Below, piece after piece: positions 24,583 through 32,764 of a stretch of DNA of 64,000 bases. The DNA is from Streptomyces endocoffeicus (GTDB lineage: Bacteria > Actinomycetota > Actinomycetes > Streptomycetales > Streptomycetaceae). The notes beneath the pieces were generated by a model. The model worked only from the letters and a program-made list of their open reading frames with translations, had not been told where the DNA came from and ran no database searches. Position 1 is the stretch's first letter. The number at the start of each line of letters is the position of its first letter. Where the stretch lies: the NCBI RefSeq assembly GCF_016741935.1, contig NZ_JAERRG010000007.1:248001-312000 (forward strand). The letters are read 5' to 3'. Both the position numbers and the translations under genes were made by a program.

Positions 24583-26073
24583 ATGGCAGTTCCGCGCACC
24601 GCCCCGATCCTGGTCGCGTCCAACCGCGGCCCGGTCTCGTACACCCTGGGCGAGGACGGCTCGCTCACCGCCCGGCGCGGCGGTGGCGGGCTGGTCTCCG
24701 GGCTCAGCGCGATCGGCCCGGACGCGAACGCGGTGTGGGTGTGCGCGGCGCTCGGGGAGGGCGACCGCGAGGCGGCCCGGCGGGCCGGGGACAGCCATCT
24801 GAACCCCGGTGACACCGGCGGCCGGCAGGTGCGGATGCTCGACATCGCGCCGGACGTCTTCGCCGCCGCGTACAACGGCGTCGCCAATTCGGTGCTGTGG
24901 TTCGTCCACCATCTGCTCTACCAGACCCCGGTCGAGCCGGTCTTCGACGCGGAGTTCGCCGAGCAGTGGGCGGCCTACGAGAGCTATAACGCGGCCTTCG
25001 CGGACGCGCTCGCCCAGGAGGCGGTGGACGAGGCCGTCGTCCTGGTGCAGGACTATCACCTGGCGCTGGTGCCCGCGATGCTCCGCGAGCGCCGCCCCGA
25101 TCTGCGGATCGGTCACTTCTCCCACACCCCCTGGGCCCCGCCGGACTACTACCGGCTGCTGCCGGACGACGTCGCGGCGGGTGTGCTGCGCGGCATCCTC
25201 GGCGGCGACCGCGCCGCGTTCCTCACCGAGCGCTGGGCCAACGCCTTCGCCGACTGCTGCGCGGCGGTGCTGGGTGCGGAGATCGTCCGGGACGGAGACA
25301 GCAGCGGGGACCGCAACAGGGACGGGCACGGTGACGGCATGGCGACGGCCGTGCGCTTCGAGGGCCGGGAGACCCGGCTGGGCGTCCACGGCCTGGGCGC
25401 CGACGCGGACTTTCTGCGGGAGCGGTCGCGCCGGGCCGATGTGGATGAACGGCTGAGCACTCTGCGGGCGCAGATCGGGCCGGGCCGGAAGTCGATCGTC
25501 CGGGTGGACCGCACCGAGCTGTCCAAGAACATCGTGCGCGGGCTGCTGGCCTACCGGCGGCTGCTGGAGACCCACCCCGAGTGGCGCGAGCGCGTGGTGC
25601 ACGTCGCCTTCGCCTACCCCTCGCGCCAGGACCTCGCGGTCTACCGCGACTACACCGAGCGGGTGCGGCGGATCGCGGACGAGATCAACGAGGAGTACGG
25701 CACGGAGGGCTGGACCCCGGTCGCCCTGCATGTGAAGGACGACTTCGCGCGGTCCCTCGCGGCCTACCGGCTGGCGGACGTGGCCCTGGTCAACCCCATC
25801 CGGGACGGGATGAACCTGGTGGCCAAGGAGGTCCCGGTGGTCTCCGAGCGGGGCTGCGCGCTGGTGCTGTCGCGGGAGGCGGGCGCGTACGCCGAGCTGG
25901 GCGAGGACGCGCTGGTGGTGAACCCGTACGACGTGGAGGGCACGGCCCGCGCGCTGCACGAGGCCCTGCGCATGAGCGACGACGAGCGCGCGGATCGCAC
26001 GAAGCGGCTCGCCGCCGCGGCGACCGCGCTACCGCCACAGGCATGGTTCCTGGCGCAGCTAGGGGCGCTGTAA
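24583..26073 (+). CDS. otsA: Alpha,alpha-trehalose-phosphate synthase (GT20)
   Basis: 496 aa. ILVASNRGPVSYTLGEDGSL opens the GT-B N-domain; VQDYHLALVPAMLRERRPDL, GHFSHTPWAPPDYYRLLP, VDRTELSKNIVRGLLAYRRL and VNPIRDGMNLVAKE (UDP-glucose/G6P-site motifs) are intact. Makes trehalose-6-phosphate from NDP-glucose and glucose-6-P; OtsB is encoded convergently next door. An internal low-complexity insert DGDSSGDRNRDGHGDG lies near residue 235. The stop-codon region is repeated downstream with TAA changed to CAG. Confidence 0.95.
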   Translation: MAVPRTAPILVASNRGPVSYTLGEDGSLTARRGGGGLVSGLSAIGPDANAVWVCAALGEGDREAARRAGDSHLNPGDTGGRQVRMLDIAPDVFAAAYNGVANSVLWFVHHLLYQTPVEPVFDAEFAEQWAAYESYNAAFADALAQEAVDEAVVLVQDYHLALVPAMLRERRPDLRIGHFSHTPWAPPDYYRLLPDDVAAGVLRGILGGDRAAFLTERWANAFADCCAAVLGAEIVRDGDSSGDRNRDGHGDGMATAVRFEGRETRLGVHGLGADADFLRERSRRADVDERLSTLRAQIGPGRKSIVRVDRTELSKNIVRGLLAYRRLLETHPEWRERVVHVAFAYPSRQDLAVYRDYTERVRRIADEINEEYGTEGWTPVALHVKDDFARSLAAYRLADVALVNPIRDGMNLVAKEVPVVSERGCALVLSREAGAYAELGEDALVVNPYDVEGTARALHEALRMSDDERADRTKRLAAAATALPPQAWFLAQLGAL

Positions 26074-26173
26074 ACCGGCGCCGTCCGGGTACAGCGCTGC
26101 AGACCAGCCGGGTACAACGCTGCAGACCGGCGCCGGCCAGGTACAGCGCTGCAGACCGGCGCTGTCCGGGTAG
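26065..26173. repeat. Tandem repeat of the otsA 3' end
   Basis: Units beginning GCGCTG(TAA or CAG)ACC start at 26065, 26094, 26117 and 26146 (29, 23, 29 bp). Only the first copy carries the TAA stop; later copies read CAG at that place and so contain CTGCAG. Confidence 0.85.
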
Positions 26174-26194
26174 CGGCCGCCGTCCCGCCGAGCC

Positions 26195-27058
26195 CTACGC
26201 GGCTTCGCCGCTGACCGCGGTGGCCAGAGCCGACAGCAGGTCCACCACGCCCGCCGGACCATCCACCACCAGGTCGGCCCGCTTCGCGAGCTCGGTCACC
26301 TCCGTGCTGCCGCTGCACACCAGCACCCCCGGCACGCCCTCCTCGCGCAGCCGCTCCACCGCCGCGAACGCGGCCAGGTCACCCAGGTCGTCGCCCGCGT
26401 AGAGCACGGCTTCCGCGCCCGTCCGCCGTACGTAGTCGGTGAGCGCGACGCCCTTGTCCATGCCCGGCGGGCGCAGCTCCAGCACGAAGCGGCCGGGCTC
26501 GACGATCAGCCCATGGCGTTCGGCGAGGGCGTGCAGCGGCGCGCGCAGCCGCTCGAACGTGGCCTGGGGGTCCTCGGCGCGGCGGGTGTGGACGGCGACG
26601 GCGCGTCCCTTGTCCTCGATCCAGGTGCCGCGCGAGGCGCCGTGCTCCTCGAGGACGGCGGGGAGTTCGGCCTGGACGGCGGCGACGCCGGGGTGCGGTT
26701 CGGGCGCCTGGACCTCGCCGCTGCCCGCGTCCCAGCGTTCCGCGCCATAGAGGCCGAGGACGACGAGCCCGTCCAGCCCCTCGGCCCCGGCGAACCCGCC
26801 GTACCGTACGGCGATCTCGGCCGGGCGTCCGGTGATCACCGCGACGGAACGGATCCCCGGGGCCAGCCGGGAGAGCGCGGGGACGGCGCCTGGGTGGGCG
26901 CGGGCCTGGTCGGGGTCGGGGACGATCTCGGCGAGGGTGCCGTCGAAGTCGAGTCCGACGACGGCGCGTCCGGGCCGTTCGAGGAGGGCGGCGAGGCCCT
27001 CACGGCCGGCGGAGGTGGTGGGTACGGGGACGGGGTGACTTCCCATAGCGCTGCCCAT
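26195..27058 (-). CDS. otsB: Trehalose-6-phosphate phosphatase
   Basis: 287 aa HAD-superfamily enzyme from ATG 27058 (AGGG eight bases upstream). Nucleophile motif LDFDGTLAEIVPDPD (Asp37/Asp39), VAVITGRPAEIAV, NGLYGAER-like VLGLYGAERWD, ELRPPGMDKGVAL (Lys) and YAGDDLGDLAAF (acidic motif) are all present. Dephosphorylates trehalose-6-P from OtsA. Upstream sequence 27059-27345 is a string of CCGGTGAACGCGCCGCGGG-type tandem repeats with no coding potential. Confidence 0.94.
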   Translation of the reverse strand: MGSAMGSHPVPVPTTSAGREGLAALLERPGRAVVGLDFDGTLAEIVPDPDQARAHPGAVPALSRLAPGIRSVAVITGRPAEIAVRYGGFAGAEGLDGLVVLGLYGAERWDAGSGEVQAPEPHPGVAAVQAELPAVLEEHGASRGTWIEDKGRAVAVHTRRAEDPQATFERLRAPLHALAERHGLIVEPGRFVLELRPPGMDKGVALTDYVRRTGAEAVLYAGDDLGDLAAFAAVERLREEGVPGVLVCSGSTEVTELAKRADLVVDGPAGVVDLLSALATAVSGEAA

Positions 27059-27099
27059 GGCGGTGACCCTACCGGGCCCGGCGACACGGCGGGCTTCGC

Positions 27100-27270
27100 C
27101 CGAGCGTCCCCCGCGTGAACGCCCCCGGGCGCCCGGCCGGTGAACGGCTCGCGCGGGCCCGGCCGGTGAACGCACCACGGTCGTGCGGCCGGTGAACGCG
27201 CCGCGGGTGTCCCGCCGTGCACGGCCGGTGAACGCGCCGCGGGCGTCCCGCCGTGCACGGCCGCACGACC
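27100..27270. repeat. GGCCGGTGAACG tandem repeats upstream of otsB
   Basis: The motif CGGCCGGTGAACG recurs about every 30 bp (near 27136, 27165, 27190, 27227) in a longer unit with GCCGCGGGTGTCCCGCCGTG, with a near-identical copy around 27240-27260. It fills most of the otsB to DUF3263-gene gap. Confidence 0.65.
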
Positions 27271-27347
27271 GCCCGGCCGCCGCATCGGTGAACGCCACAC
27301 GGCCGTCCCACGGGTCGACGGCCCGGCCGTCTCGCCGACGATGCGTG

Positions 27348-27710
27348 TCAGCGCCGTTCGCGGCGCTCGTCCCTGATCCGGCGCAGCCGGTTGACGGTCA
27401 CCGGGTCGTGCTCCAGGGCCCTGGGGTCGTCCAGCAGCGCGTTCAGCAGCTGGTAGTAGCGGGTCGGGGAGAGGCCCAACCGCTCCCGTATCGCCCGCTC
27501 CTTGGCGCCGGGGCCCGGCCAGCCGCGCCGCTCGACGGCGAGCACGGCCAGGTCGCGCTCCGACAGCCCGGCATCCGGGCCCGGATCCTGTTCCTGTTCC
27601 TGCTCCCGCCCCTGATCCCGCTCCCGCCCCCGGTCCTCGGCCTGATCCTGGTCCCCGGCCTGGTCGGCGGGGTCGTCGGAAGGGCCGGGGCCGGGCGTGT
27701 CCACTGTCAT
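27348..27710 (-). CDS. DUF3263 domain protein
   Basis: 120 aa. An acidic/Gln-rich N-terminal third (QAGDQDQAEDRGRERDQG, EQEQEQDPG repeats) precedes the DUF3263 domain: LSERDLAVLAVERRGWPG, KERAIRERLGLSPTRYYQLL, which looks like a small HTH. ATG 27710 overlaps the stop of the sugar-binding lipoprotein gene by four bases (ATGA), so it is co-translated with it. Function unknown; DNA binding plausible. Confidence 0.85.
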   Translation of the reverse strand: MTVDTPGPGPSDDPADQAGDQDQAEDRGRERDQGREQEQEQDPGPDAGLSERDLAVLAVERRGWPGPGAKERAIRERLGLSPTRYYQLLNALLDDPRALEHDPVTVNRLRRIRDERRERR

Positions 27711-28990
27711 GCCCCCGCATTCTCCATGGCGTCGGCCTCCCGCTGGATCTGGCCCAGCACGCTCGCCGGGTCGCCGCCCTTGGCCACGGTCGAGCCGATC
27801 TTCTGCTTGATCAGCTTGCTGACCTCCGCCCATGAGGTCTTGTCGGCCGGGTAGAACTCCGCGCTCTCCAGCTCGTCCAGGAACCGCCACAGCCGCTTGT
27901 ACTCACGGTCGCCGAGCATCGTCTGCTCGACGGCGGTGGTCACCGGCAGCAGGTCGTACTCGGTGACGAAGTCCAGCACGTTGTCCTCGGTGTAGACGAA
28001 GTCGAGGAACTTCCCGATCTCCTTACGGTGGCCGTTCTGCTTGAAGGCCATCAGCCAGTCGGCGACGCCCATCGTCGACGGGGACTTGCCCCTGCGGCCG
28101 GGCAGCGGCGCGGTGCCGTACGTGATGCCGCGGCCGGACGCCTGCTGCATCAGAGTGGGGTGGCCGTTGAGCATGCCGACCTCGCCGCGGGCGAAGGCGT
28201 CGAAGATGTCCTGCCGGTTGGTGCGGGCCGGGGAGCCGGGGCCGGTGAGGTCCGCGCCGACGAGTTCGTCCCGCAGCCATTCGAAGGCTTCGATGTTCTG
28301 GGTGGAGTCGATGGTGTAGCTGCCGTTGCCGTCGGTGTAGCCGCCACCGCCGCTGAGCATCCACATCATGGTCTCGGCCTGGCACTCCTCGGGGCCGAGC
28401 GGCAGCCCGTACGGGATCTTCACCCCATTGGCCTTGAGCCGGGTGGCCGCCTCCTTGAGCTCGTCCCAGCTGGTGGGGGCGGAGGATATCCCGGCCCGGT
28501 CGAAGAGCTTCTTGTTGTAGAAGAGCAGCCGGGCGCTGGCCACGAACGGCACCCCGTACTGCACCCGCCGCACCTCACCCGCATGGGCGATCGAGGTGAT
28601 GAAACCGGCCTGGGTGGGGATGGAGAGCATCTCGTCGGCGCGGTAGAGCTCGCCCTGCGCGGCGTAGTCGGCGTACGCGCCGATCTGTGCGATGTCCGGG
28701 GCCTGACCGTTCTTGACCATCTCGGCCACCCGCCGGTCCACCTCGGTCCAGCTGTAGACCGTGACGTCGACCTTAAGGCCGCCGTTCTTGGCCTCGAAGG
28801 CGCGGGCCACCTTGTTCCAGTACCTCTGGGAGCCGTTGGCGGTGCTGTCGCCGTAGTCGGCCGCGACCACCTTCAGGGTGACATCACCGTCGGAACCGGA
28901 GCTGTCACTGCCGCAGGCCGTGAGTCCTGGTGCCGCCGCCACCGCCGCGACACCCGCCGTTGTCAGACCCAAGAACCGTCGCCGCTGCAC
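27707..28990 (-). CDS. Tat-type lipoprotein, extracellular sugar-binding protein
   Basis: 427 aa. Signal QRRRFLGLTTAGVAAVAA with twin arginines and lipobox LTAC (Cys26). Mature part is a cluster-B solute-binding protein (QAPDIAQIGAYADYAAQGEL; WDELKEAATRLK; ARGEVGMLNGHPTLMQQ). No permease genes are adjacent, so it must use permeases and the MsiK ATPase encoded elsewhere. Shares its promoter region with divergent nagK and has a DasR-type site about 85 bases upstream, pointing to GlcNAc/chito-oligosaccharide uptake. Ends in ATGA overlap with the DUF3263 gene. Confidence 0.92.
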   Translation of the reverse strand: MQRRRFLGLTTAGVAAVAAAPGLTACGSDSSGSDGDVTLKVVAADYGDSTANGSQRYWNKVARAFEAKNGGLKVDVTVYSWTEVDRRVAEMVKNGQAPDIAQIGAYADYAAQGELYRADEMLSIPTQAGFITSIAHAGEVRRVQYGVPFVASARLLFYNKKLFDRAGISSAPTSWDELKEAATRLKANGVKIPYGLPLGPEECQAETMMWMLSGGGGYTDGNGSYTIDSTQNIEAFEWLRDELVGADLTGPGSPARTNRQDIFDAFARGEVGMLNGHPTLMQQASGRGITYGTAPLPGRRGKSPSTMGVADWLMAFKQNGHRKEIGKFLDFVYTEDNVLDFVTEYDLLPVTTAVEQTMLGDREYKRLWRFLDELESAEFYPADKTSWAEVSKLIKQKIGSTVAKGGDPASVLGQIQREADAMENAGA

Positions 28991-29071
28991 CGCTGTTTTC
29001 CCACCCTATGGATTGTTTCATCCTCAAGAGTCCTCCCCCGAGGTCGAGCGAGTCTGTCTTGCAAACCTCCA

Positions 29072-29087
29072 CAAGGTCTACACCATG
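29072..29087. promoter_or_regulatory. DasR-responsive element (dre)-like site, lipoprotein side
   Basis: AAGGTCTACACCATGG contains AGGTCTACACCA, matching the dre palindrome (GGTCTAGACC) with one centre change and the arrangement I recall for the dasA operator. It is 85 bases upstream of the lipoprotein start. Confidence 0.65.
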
Positions 29088-29237
29088 GGCATATCGCTTC
29101 GGTATCGGAGCCCAATTGCCCAGGTGAGCGGGGTGCTACACGCGTAAGTGGGATGTATCACCCAGTCACAAACGGAGGGGTTGGTTCACACCAACTCCGC
29201 TACGGGCGACGGCGTGATCTCCCGACGAGAAGCGGCG

Positions 29238-29252
29238 AGTGGACTAGACCTC
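29238..29252. promoter_or_regulatory. DasR-responsive element (dre)-like site, nagK side
   Basis: AGTGGACTAGACCTC lies 30 bases before the GTG start of the ROK kinase. The 12-mer GTGGACTAGACC is identical to that before msiK (47773). Confidence 0.75.
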
Positions 29253-29281
29253 TCATGGTGGATCGCGCGAGACTGTTCCAT

Positions 29282-30214
29282 GTGAAACACGTCATCGCCC
29301 TGGATGTGGGCGGCACCGGTATGAAGGCCGCCCTGATCGGGGCGGACACCACACTCCTCCACGAGGCCAGGAGGCCCACCGAGCGGGAGCGCGGACCCGA
29401 GGCGGTCGTGACCGCGATCCTCGACTTCGCCGCCGAGCTGCGCGCGATCGGCGAGCGGCGGTTCGGCGGGCCCCCGCTGGCCGCGGGGGTTGGCGTGCCC
29501 GGGGTCCTGGACGAGGACCGCGGGGTGGCCGTCTTCGCCGCCAACCTCGGCTGGAGCGACGTCCCGCTGCGGGCGATGCTCACCGATCGGCTGGGCGGGA
29601 TCCCGGTCGCGCTCGGCCATGACGTCCGGCTGGGCGGACTGGCCGAGGGGCGCATAGGAGCGGGCGAGGGCGCCAGGCGCTTCCTGTTCGTCTCCGTCGG
29701 CACCGGCATCGCGGGCGCCATCGGTGTCGACGGGCGCATCGACCCCGGAGCCCACGGCTCCTCCGGCGAGATCGGCCATATCGTCGTCCGGCCGGGCGGC
29801 GCCGCCTGCGGCTGCGGTCAGTCCGGCTGTCTGGAGACGCTCGCCTCGGCGGCCGCGGTGGGCCGCGCCTGGGCCGACGCGAGCGGCGATCCGGCCGCGG
29901 ACGCCGCCGACTGTGCCAAGGCCGTCCGGTCCGGCGATCCCAGGGCCGTGGCCGTGTGGGGGGAGATGGTGGGCGCGCTCGCCGACGGCCTGGTCACCGC
30001 CCTCACCCTGCTGGACCCCGGTGTGCTGATCGTCGGCGGTGGGCTGGCCGAGGCCGGGGAGACGCTGTTCGCGCCGCTGCGCACCGCGGTCGAGGAGCGG
30101 CTCACCTTCCAGCAGCTCCCCCGTATCGTCCCGGCGGCCCTCGGGGACACCGCCGGCTGCCTGGGCGCGGGTCTGCTCGCCTGGGACCGACTCTCCACGG
30201 AGGTAACCGCCTGA
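29282..30214 (+). CDS. nagK: ROK family N-acetylglucosamine kinase
   Basis: 310 aa if GTG 29282 is used; ATG 29255 in frame would overlap the dre spacing and lacks an RBS. HVIALDVGGTGMKAALIG (ATP phosphate 1), PLAAGVGVPGVLD, GHIVVRPGGAACGCGQSGCLET (quoted in part; zinc motif CGCGQSGCLE) and PGVLIVGGGLAEAG identify a ROK sugar kinase. Position directly before nagA with a TGATG overlap and a dre site supports GlcNAc as substrate, producing GlcNAc-6-P for NagA. Confidence 0.9.
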   Translation: MKHVIALDVGGTGMKAALIGADTTLLHEARRPTERERGPEAVVTAILDFAAELRAIGERRFGGPPLAAGVGVPGVLDEDRGVAVFAANLGWSDVPLRAMLTDRLGGIPVALGHDVRLGGLAEGRIGAGEGARRFLFVSVGTGIAGAIGVDGRIDPGAHGSSGEIGHIVVRPGGAACGCGQSGCLETLASAAAVGRAWADASGDPAADAADCAKAVRSGDPRAVAVWGEMVGALADGLVTALTLLDPGVLIVGGGLAEAGETLFAPLRTAVEERLTFQQLPRIVPAALGDTAGCLGAGLLAWDRLSTEVTA

Positions 30215-31446
30215 TGGTCCAGCGAACGCATCTCACCGGCGCCCGGGTGGTCCTGCCGGACGGCGTGGTCGACAACGGGCGGGTGACGGTCGAGGGCACG
30301 CGCATCACGGCGGCGGGACCGGTGGCCGCGCACGCTGCGGGATCAGCGGCCGGGTCCTCGACGGGCTCCGTGGCCGGGTCCTCGACGGGCTCCGCGTCCG
30401 GCGGCGAGCGGGCGCTCGACCTGGCGGGCGGCTGGATCGTCCCCGGCTTCGTGGACCTGCATGTGCACGGCGGCGGCGGTGCCTCGTTCTCGGCGGGCAC
30501 CCCCGAGGAGGCCCTGACCGCCATCCGTACGCACCGGCGGCACGGCACCACCACGATGCTCGCCTCCACCGTCACCGGCGATCTGGACGACCTCGCCCGA
30601 CAGGCCGCCGCCCTCTCGGAGCTGGTGGAGCAGGGCGAGTTGGCGGGCATCCACTTCGAGGGACCGTTCATCTCCCCCGACCGCTGCGGCGCCCACCAGC
30701 CCTCGCTGCTGCGCGCGCCCGACCCGGCGGATGTGCGCAAGCTGGTGGACGCGGCGCGCGGCACCGCGCGGATGATGACCCTCGCCCCCGAACTGCCGGG
30801 CGGGCTGGAGTCCGTACGGCTGCTGGCCGACAGCGGGGTCCTCGCGGCCGTCGGCCACACCGACTCGACGTACGAGGCGACGCTGGAGGCCATCGACGCG
30901 GGCGCGACCGTGGCGACCCATCTGCTCAACGCGATGCCGTCGCTGCTGCACCGCGCCCCCGGCCCGGTGGCCGCGCTGCTGGAGGACGAGCGGATCACCG
31001 TAGAACTGATCAACGACGGCACCCATCTGCACCCCGCCGTCCTGGGGCTGGCCTTCCACCGGGCGGGCGCGGACCGGGTCGCCTTCATCACCGACGCGAT
31101 GGGCGCGGCGGGCATGAGCGACGGCCGCTATCCGCTCGGCCCCATGGAAGTCGAGGTCAAGGACGGTGTCGCGCGGATCAGCGACGGGCCGACGGCCGGT
31201 TCCATCGCGGGCTCCACCCTCACCCTGGACCAAGCCTTCCGGCGGGCCGCCACGATCGACGGGCTCGGCGTCGAGGCAACCGTAAGGGCGCTGTCCGCGA
31301 CTCCCGCCCGGGTGCTGGGCATCGCCGACCGGGTGGGTTCGCTCGAGCCCGGCAAGGACGCCGATCTCGTCGTGCTCGACGACGACTTCCGGCTGCGGGG
31401 CGTAATGCGCCGGGGCACTTGGGTGGTCCATCCCGAACTGGACTGA
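30214..31446 (+). CDS. nagA: N-acetylglucosamine-6-phosphate deacetylase
   Basis: 410 aa amidohydrolase. ATG 30214 shares its A with the nagK stop, and GGAGG lies at 30199-30203. Metal-site motifs: VDLHVHGGGG, GIHFEGPFISP, VGHTDSTYEAT, THLLNAMPSLLHR and FITDAMGAAGM (catalytic Asp). Converts GlcNAc-6-P to GlcN-6-P. Near residues 43-63 an in-frame 24-bp DNA duplication creates a Gly/Ser/Ala linker (GSSTGSVAGSSTGSASG) absent from most relatives, in a surface loop of the small beta domain. Confidence 0.95.
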   Translation: MVQRTHLTGARVVLPDGVVDNGRVTVEGTRITAAGPVAAHAAGSAAGSSTGSVAGSSTGSASGGERALDLAGGWIVPGFVDLHVHGGGGASFSAGTPEEALTAIRTHRRHGTTTMLASTVTGDLDDLARQAAALSELVEQGELAGIHFEGPFISPDRCGAHQPSLLRAPDPADVRKLVDAARGTARMMTLAPELPGGLESVRLLADSGVLAAVGHTDSTYEATLEAIDAGATVATHLLNAMPSLLHRAPGPVAALLEDERITVELINDGTHLHPAVLGLAFHRAGADRVAFITDAMGAAGMSDGRYPLGPMEVEVKDGVARISDGPTAGSIAGSTLTLDQAFRRAATIDGLGVEATVRALSATPARVLGIADRVGSLEPGKDADLVVLDDDFRLRGVMRRGTWVVHPELD

Positions 31447-31566
31447 AGTGCCCTGATTTCAGGCCGGGGTGACGGTGTGCTGACACTGTCCGAGACTGTC
31501 CGGAACGACGCGGAGGTCTGGGCCGAAGCCACTCGTTTTGGCATGATCGCTCGGGCACGGGAACGG

Positions 31567-31715
31567 GCACGCACGACTCGGGTACGCACTGCTCGGCACG
31601 GGTACGGCTCGGGTACGAGTACGGCTCGGGTACGGCACGAGTACGGGTACAGCTCGGGTACGGGTACGGCTCGCGCATGGGTACAGCTCGGGTACGGCTC
31701 GCGTACGGCTCGGCA
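31567..31715. repeat. GGTACGGCTCG-type tandem repeats upstream of the PfkB gene
   Basis: Imperfect 6-12 bp units (GGTACGGCTCG, GGTACGAGTACG, GGTACAGCTCG) repeat about a dozen times between nagA and the PfkB kinase. An open frame runs through them but shows no protein-like composition and the kinase starts at 31777. Confidence 0.85.
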
Positions 31716-31776
31716 CACAGTCGCATTCAGCACAGGAGTCTCCGTCCGGCGGGGGGACGGGAGAGGGGATGCCAGG

Positions 31777-32739
31777 GTGATCCTCACGGTCACGCTCAAC
31801 ACCGCCCTCGACGTCACCTACCGGGTGCCGGAACTGCGCCCGCACGCCACCCACCGCGTCACCGAGGTCACCGAACGGCCCGGCGGCAAGGGCCTCAACG
31901 TGGCCCGGGTGCTGGCCGCGCTGGGCCATGACACCGTCGTCACCGGCTTCGTCGGCGGGGTCACCGGCGCGGTGCTGCGGCAGCTGCTCGCCGAGATCGC
32001 CACGCCCGGCAGTGGTCCCAAGGCCCCTCGCGGCACGATCACCGACGCGCTGGTCCCGATCGCCGGCACCACCCGGCGCACCATCGGCGTCGTGGACGCC
32101 GCCACGGGCGACACCACCCAGTTCAACGAGCCGGGCCCGATCGTCACCACCCCCGAGTGGTCCACCTTCATGGACGGTTACGGCCGGCTGCTGCGCGAGG
32201 CGTCGGCGGTCGCGCTGTGCGGCAGCCTGCCGCCCGGGGTCCCCGTCGGGACGTACGCCCAGCTCATCCGGGAGGCGCATGCGGCGGGCGTGCCCACCCT
32301 GCTGGACACCAGCGGCGAGCCGCTGCGCCGGGGCATCGCCGCCCGCCCCCATCTCGTCAAGCCCAACGCCGACGAGCTCGCCGGGCTCACCGGCTCCACC
32401 GACCCGCTGCGCGCCGCGCGCGACGCCCGGCGGCGCGGCGCACGCGCGGTGGCCGCCTCGCTGGGCCCCGACGGCATGGTCGTGGTCACCGCCCACGGCG
32501 CCTGGCGCGCCACCCCGCCGCGCCGGCTGACGGGCAATCCGACGGGCGCCGGGGACGCGGCGGTCGCGGGGCTGCTGTCCGGGCTGGTCGAGGAGGCACC
32601 CTGGCCGGACCGGCTGGCCCGCGCCGTCGCCCTGTCGGCGGCGGCCGTAAGGGCCCCGGTGGCGGGCGAGTTCGACCCCGCGGTCTACGACGAGGCGCTG
32701 GCGCGGGTCGAGGTGACGGAGCACCCGGCGGCGGCCTGA
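31777..32739 (+). CDS. 1-phosphofructokinase family sugar-phosphate kinase (PfkB fold)
   Basis: 320 aa from GTG 31777 (GGGAGAGGGG about nine bases upstream), beginning MILTVTLNTALDVTYRV, the classic 1-PFK/tagatose-6-P kinase start. GGKGLNVARVLAALGHDTVV and NPTGAGDAAVAGLLSGLVEE (anion hole and catalytic Asp) are intact. Phosphorylates a hexose phosphate at C1 or C6. Downstream of nagKA on the same strand, but a 330-bp repeat-filled gap makes a separate promoter possible; LacC-type activity on amino-sugar-derived phosphates is a guess. Confidence 0.9.
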   Translation: MILTVTLNTALDVTYRVPELRPHATHRVTEVTERPGGKGLNVARVLAALGHDTVVTGFVGGVTGAVLRQLLAEIATPGSGPKAPRGTITDALVPIAGTTRRTIGVVDAATGDTTQFNEPGPIVTTPEWSTFMDGYGRLLREASAVALCGSLPPGVPVGTYAQLIREAHAAGVPTLLDTSGEPLRRGIAARPHLVKPNADELAGLTGSTDPLRAARDARRRGARAVAASLGPDGMVVVTAHGAWRATPPRRLTGNPTGAGDAAVAGLLSGLVEEAPWPDRLARAVALSAAAVRAPVAGEFDPAVYDEALARVEVTEHPAAA

Positions 32740-32764
32740 GCAGCCGCCGAGCGCCGCCCCGCTC

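Noticed and set aside
28028..29281. N-terminal extension of nagK frame back to 28028
   Set aside because: Antisense to the sugar-binding lipoprotein gene and crosses two operators; the kinase starts near 29282.
31477..31776. Longer N-terminus for the PfkB kinase
   Set aside because: The extra 100 codons are tandem-repeat DNA; the GTG at 31777 has a strong RBS and the family start MILTVTLN.
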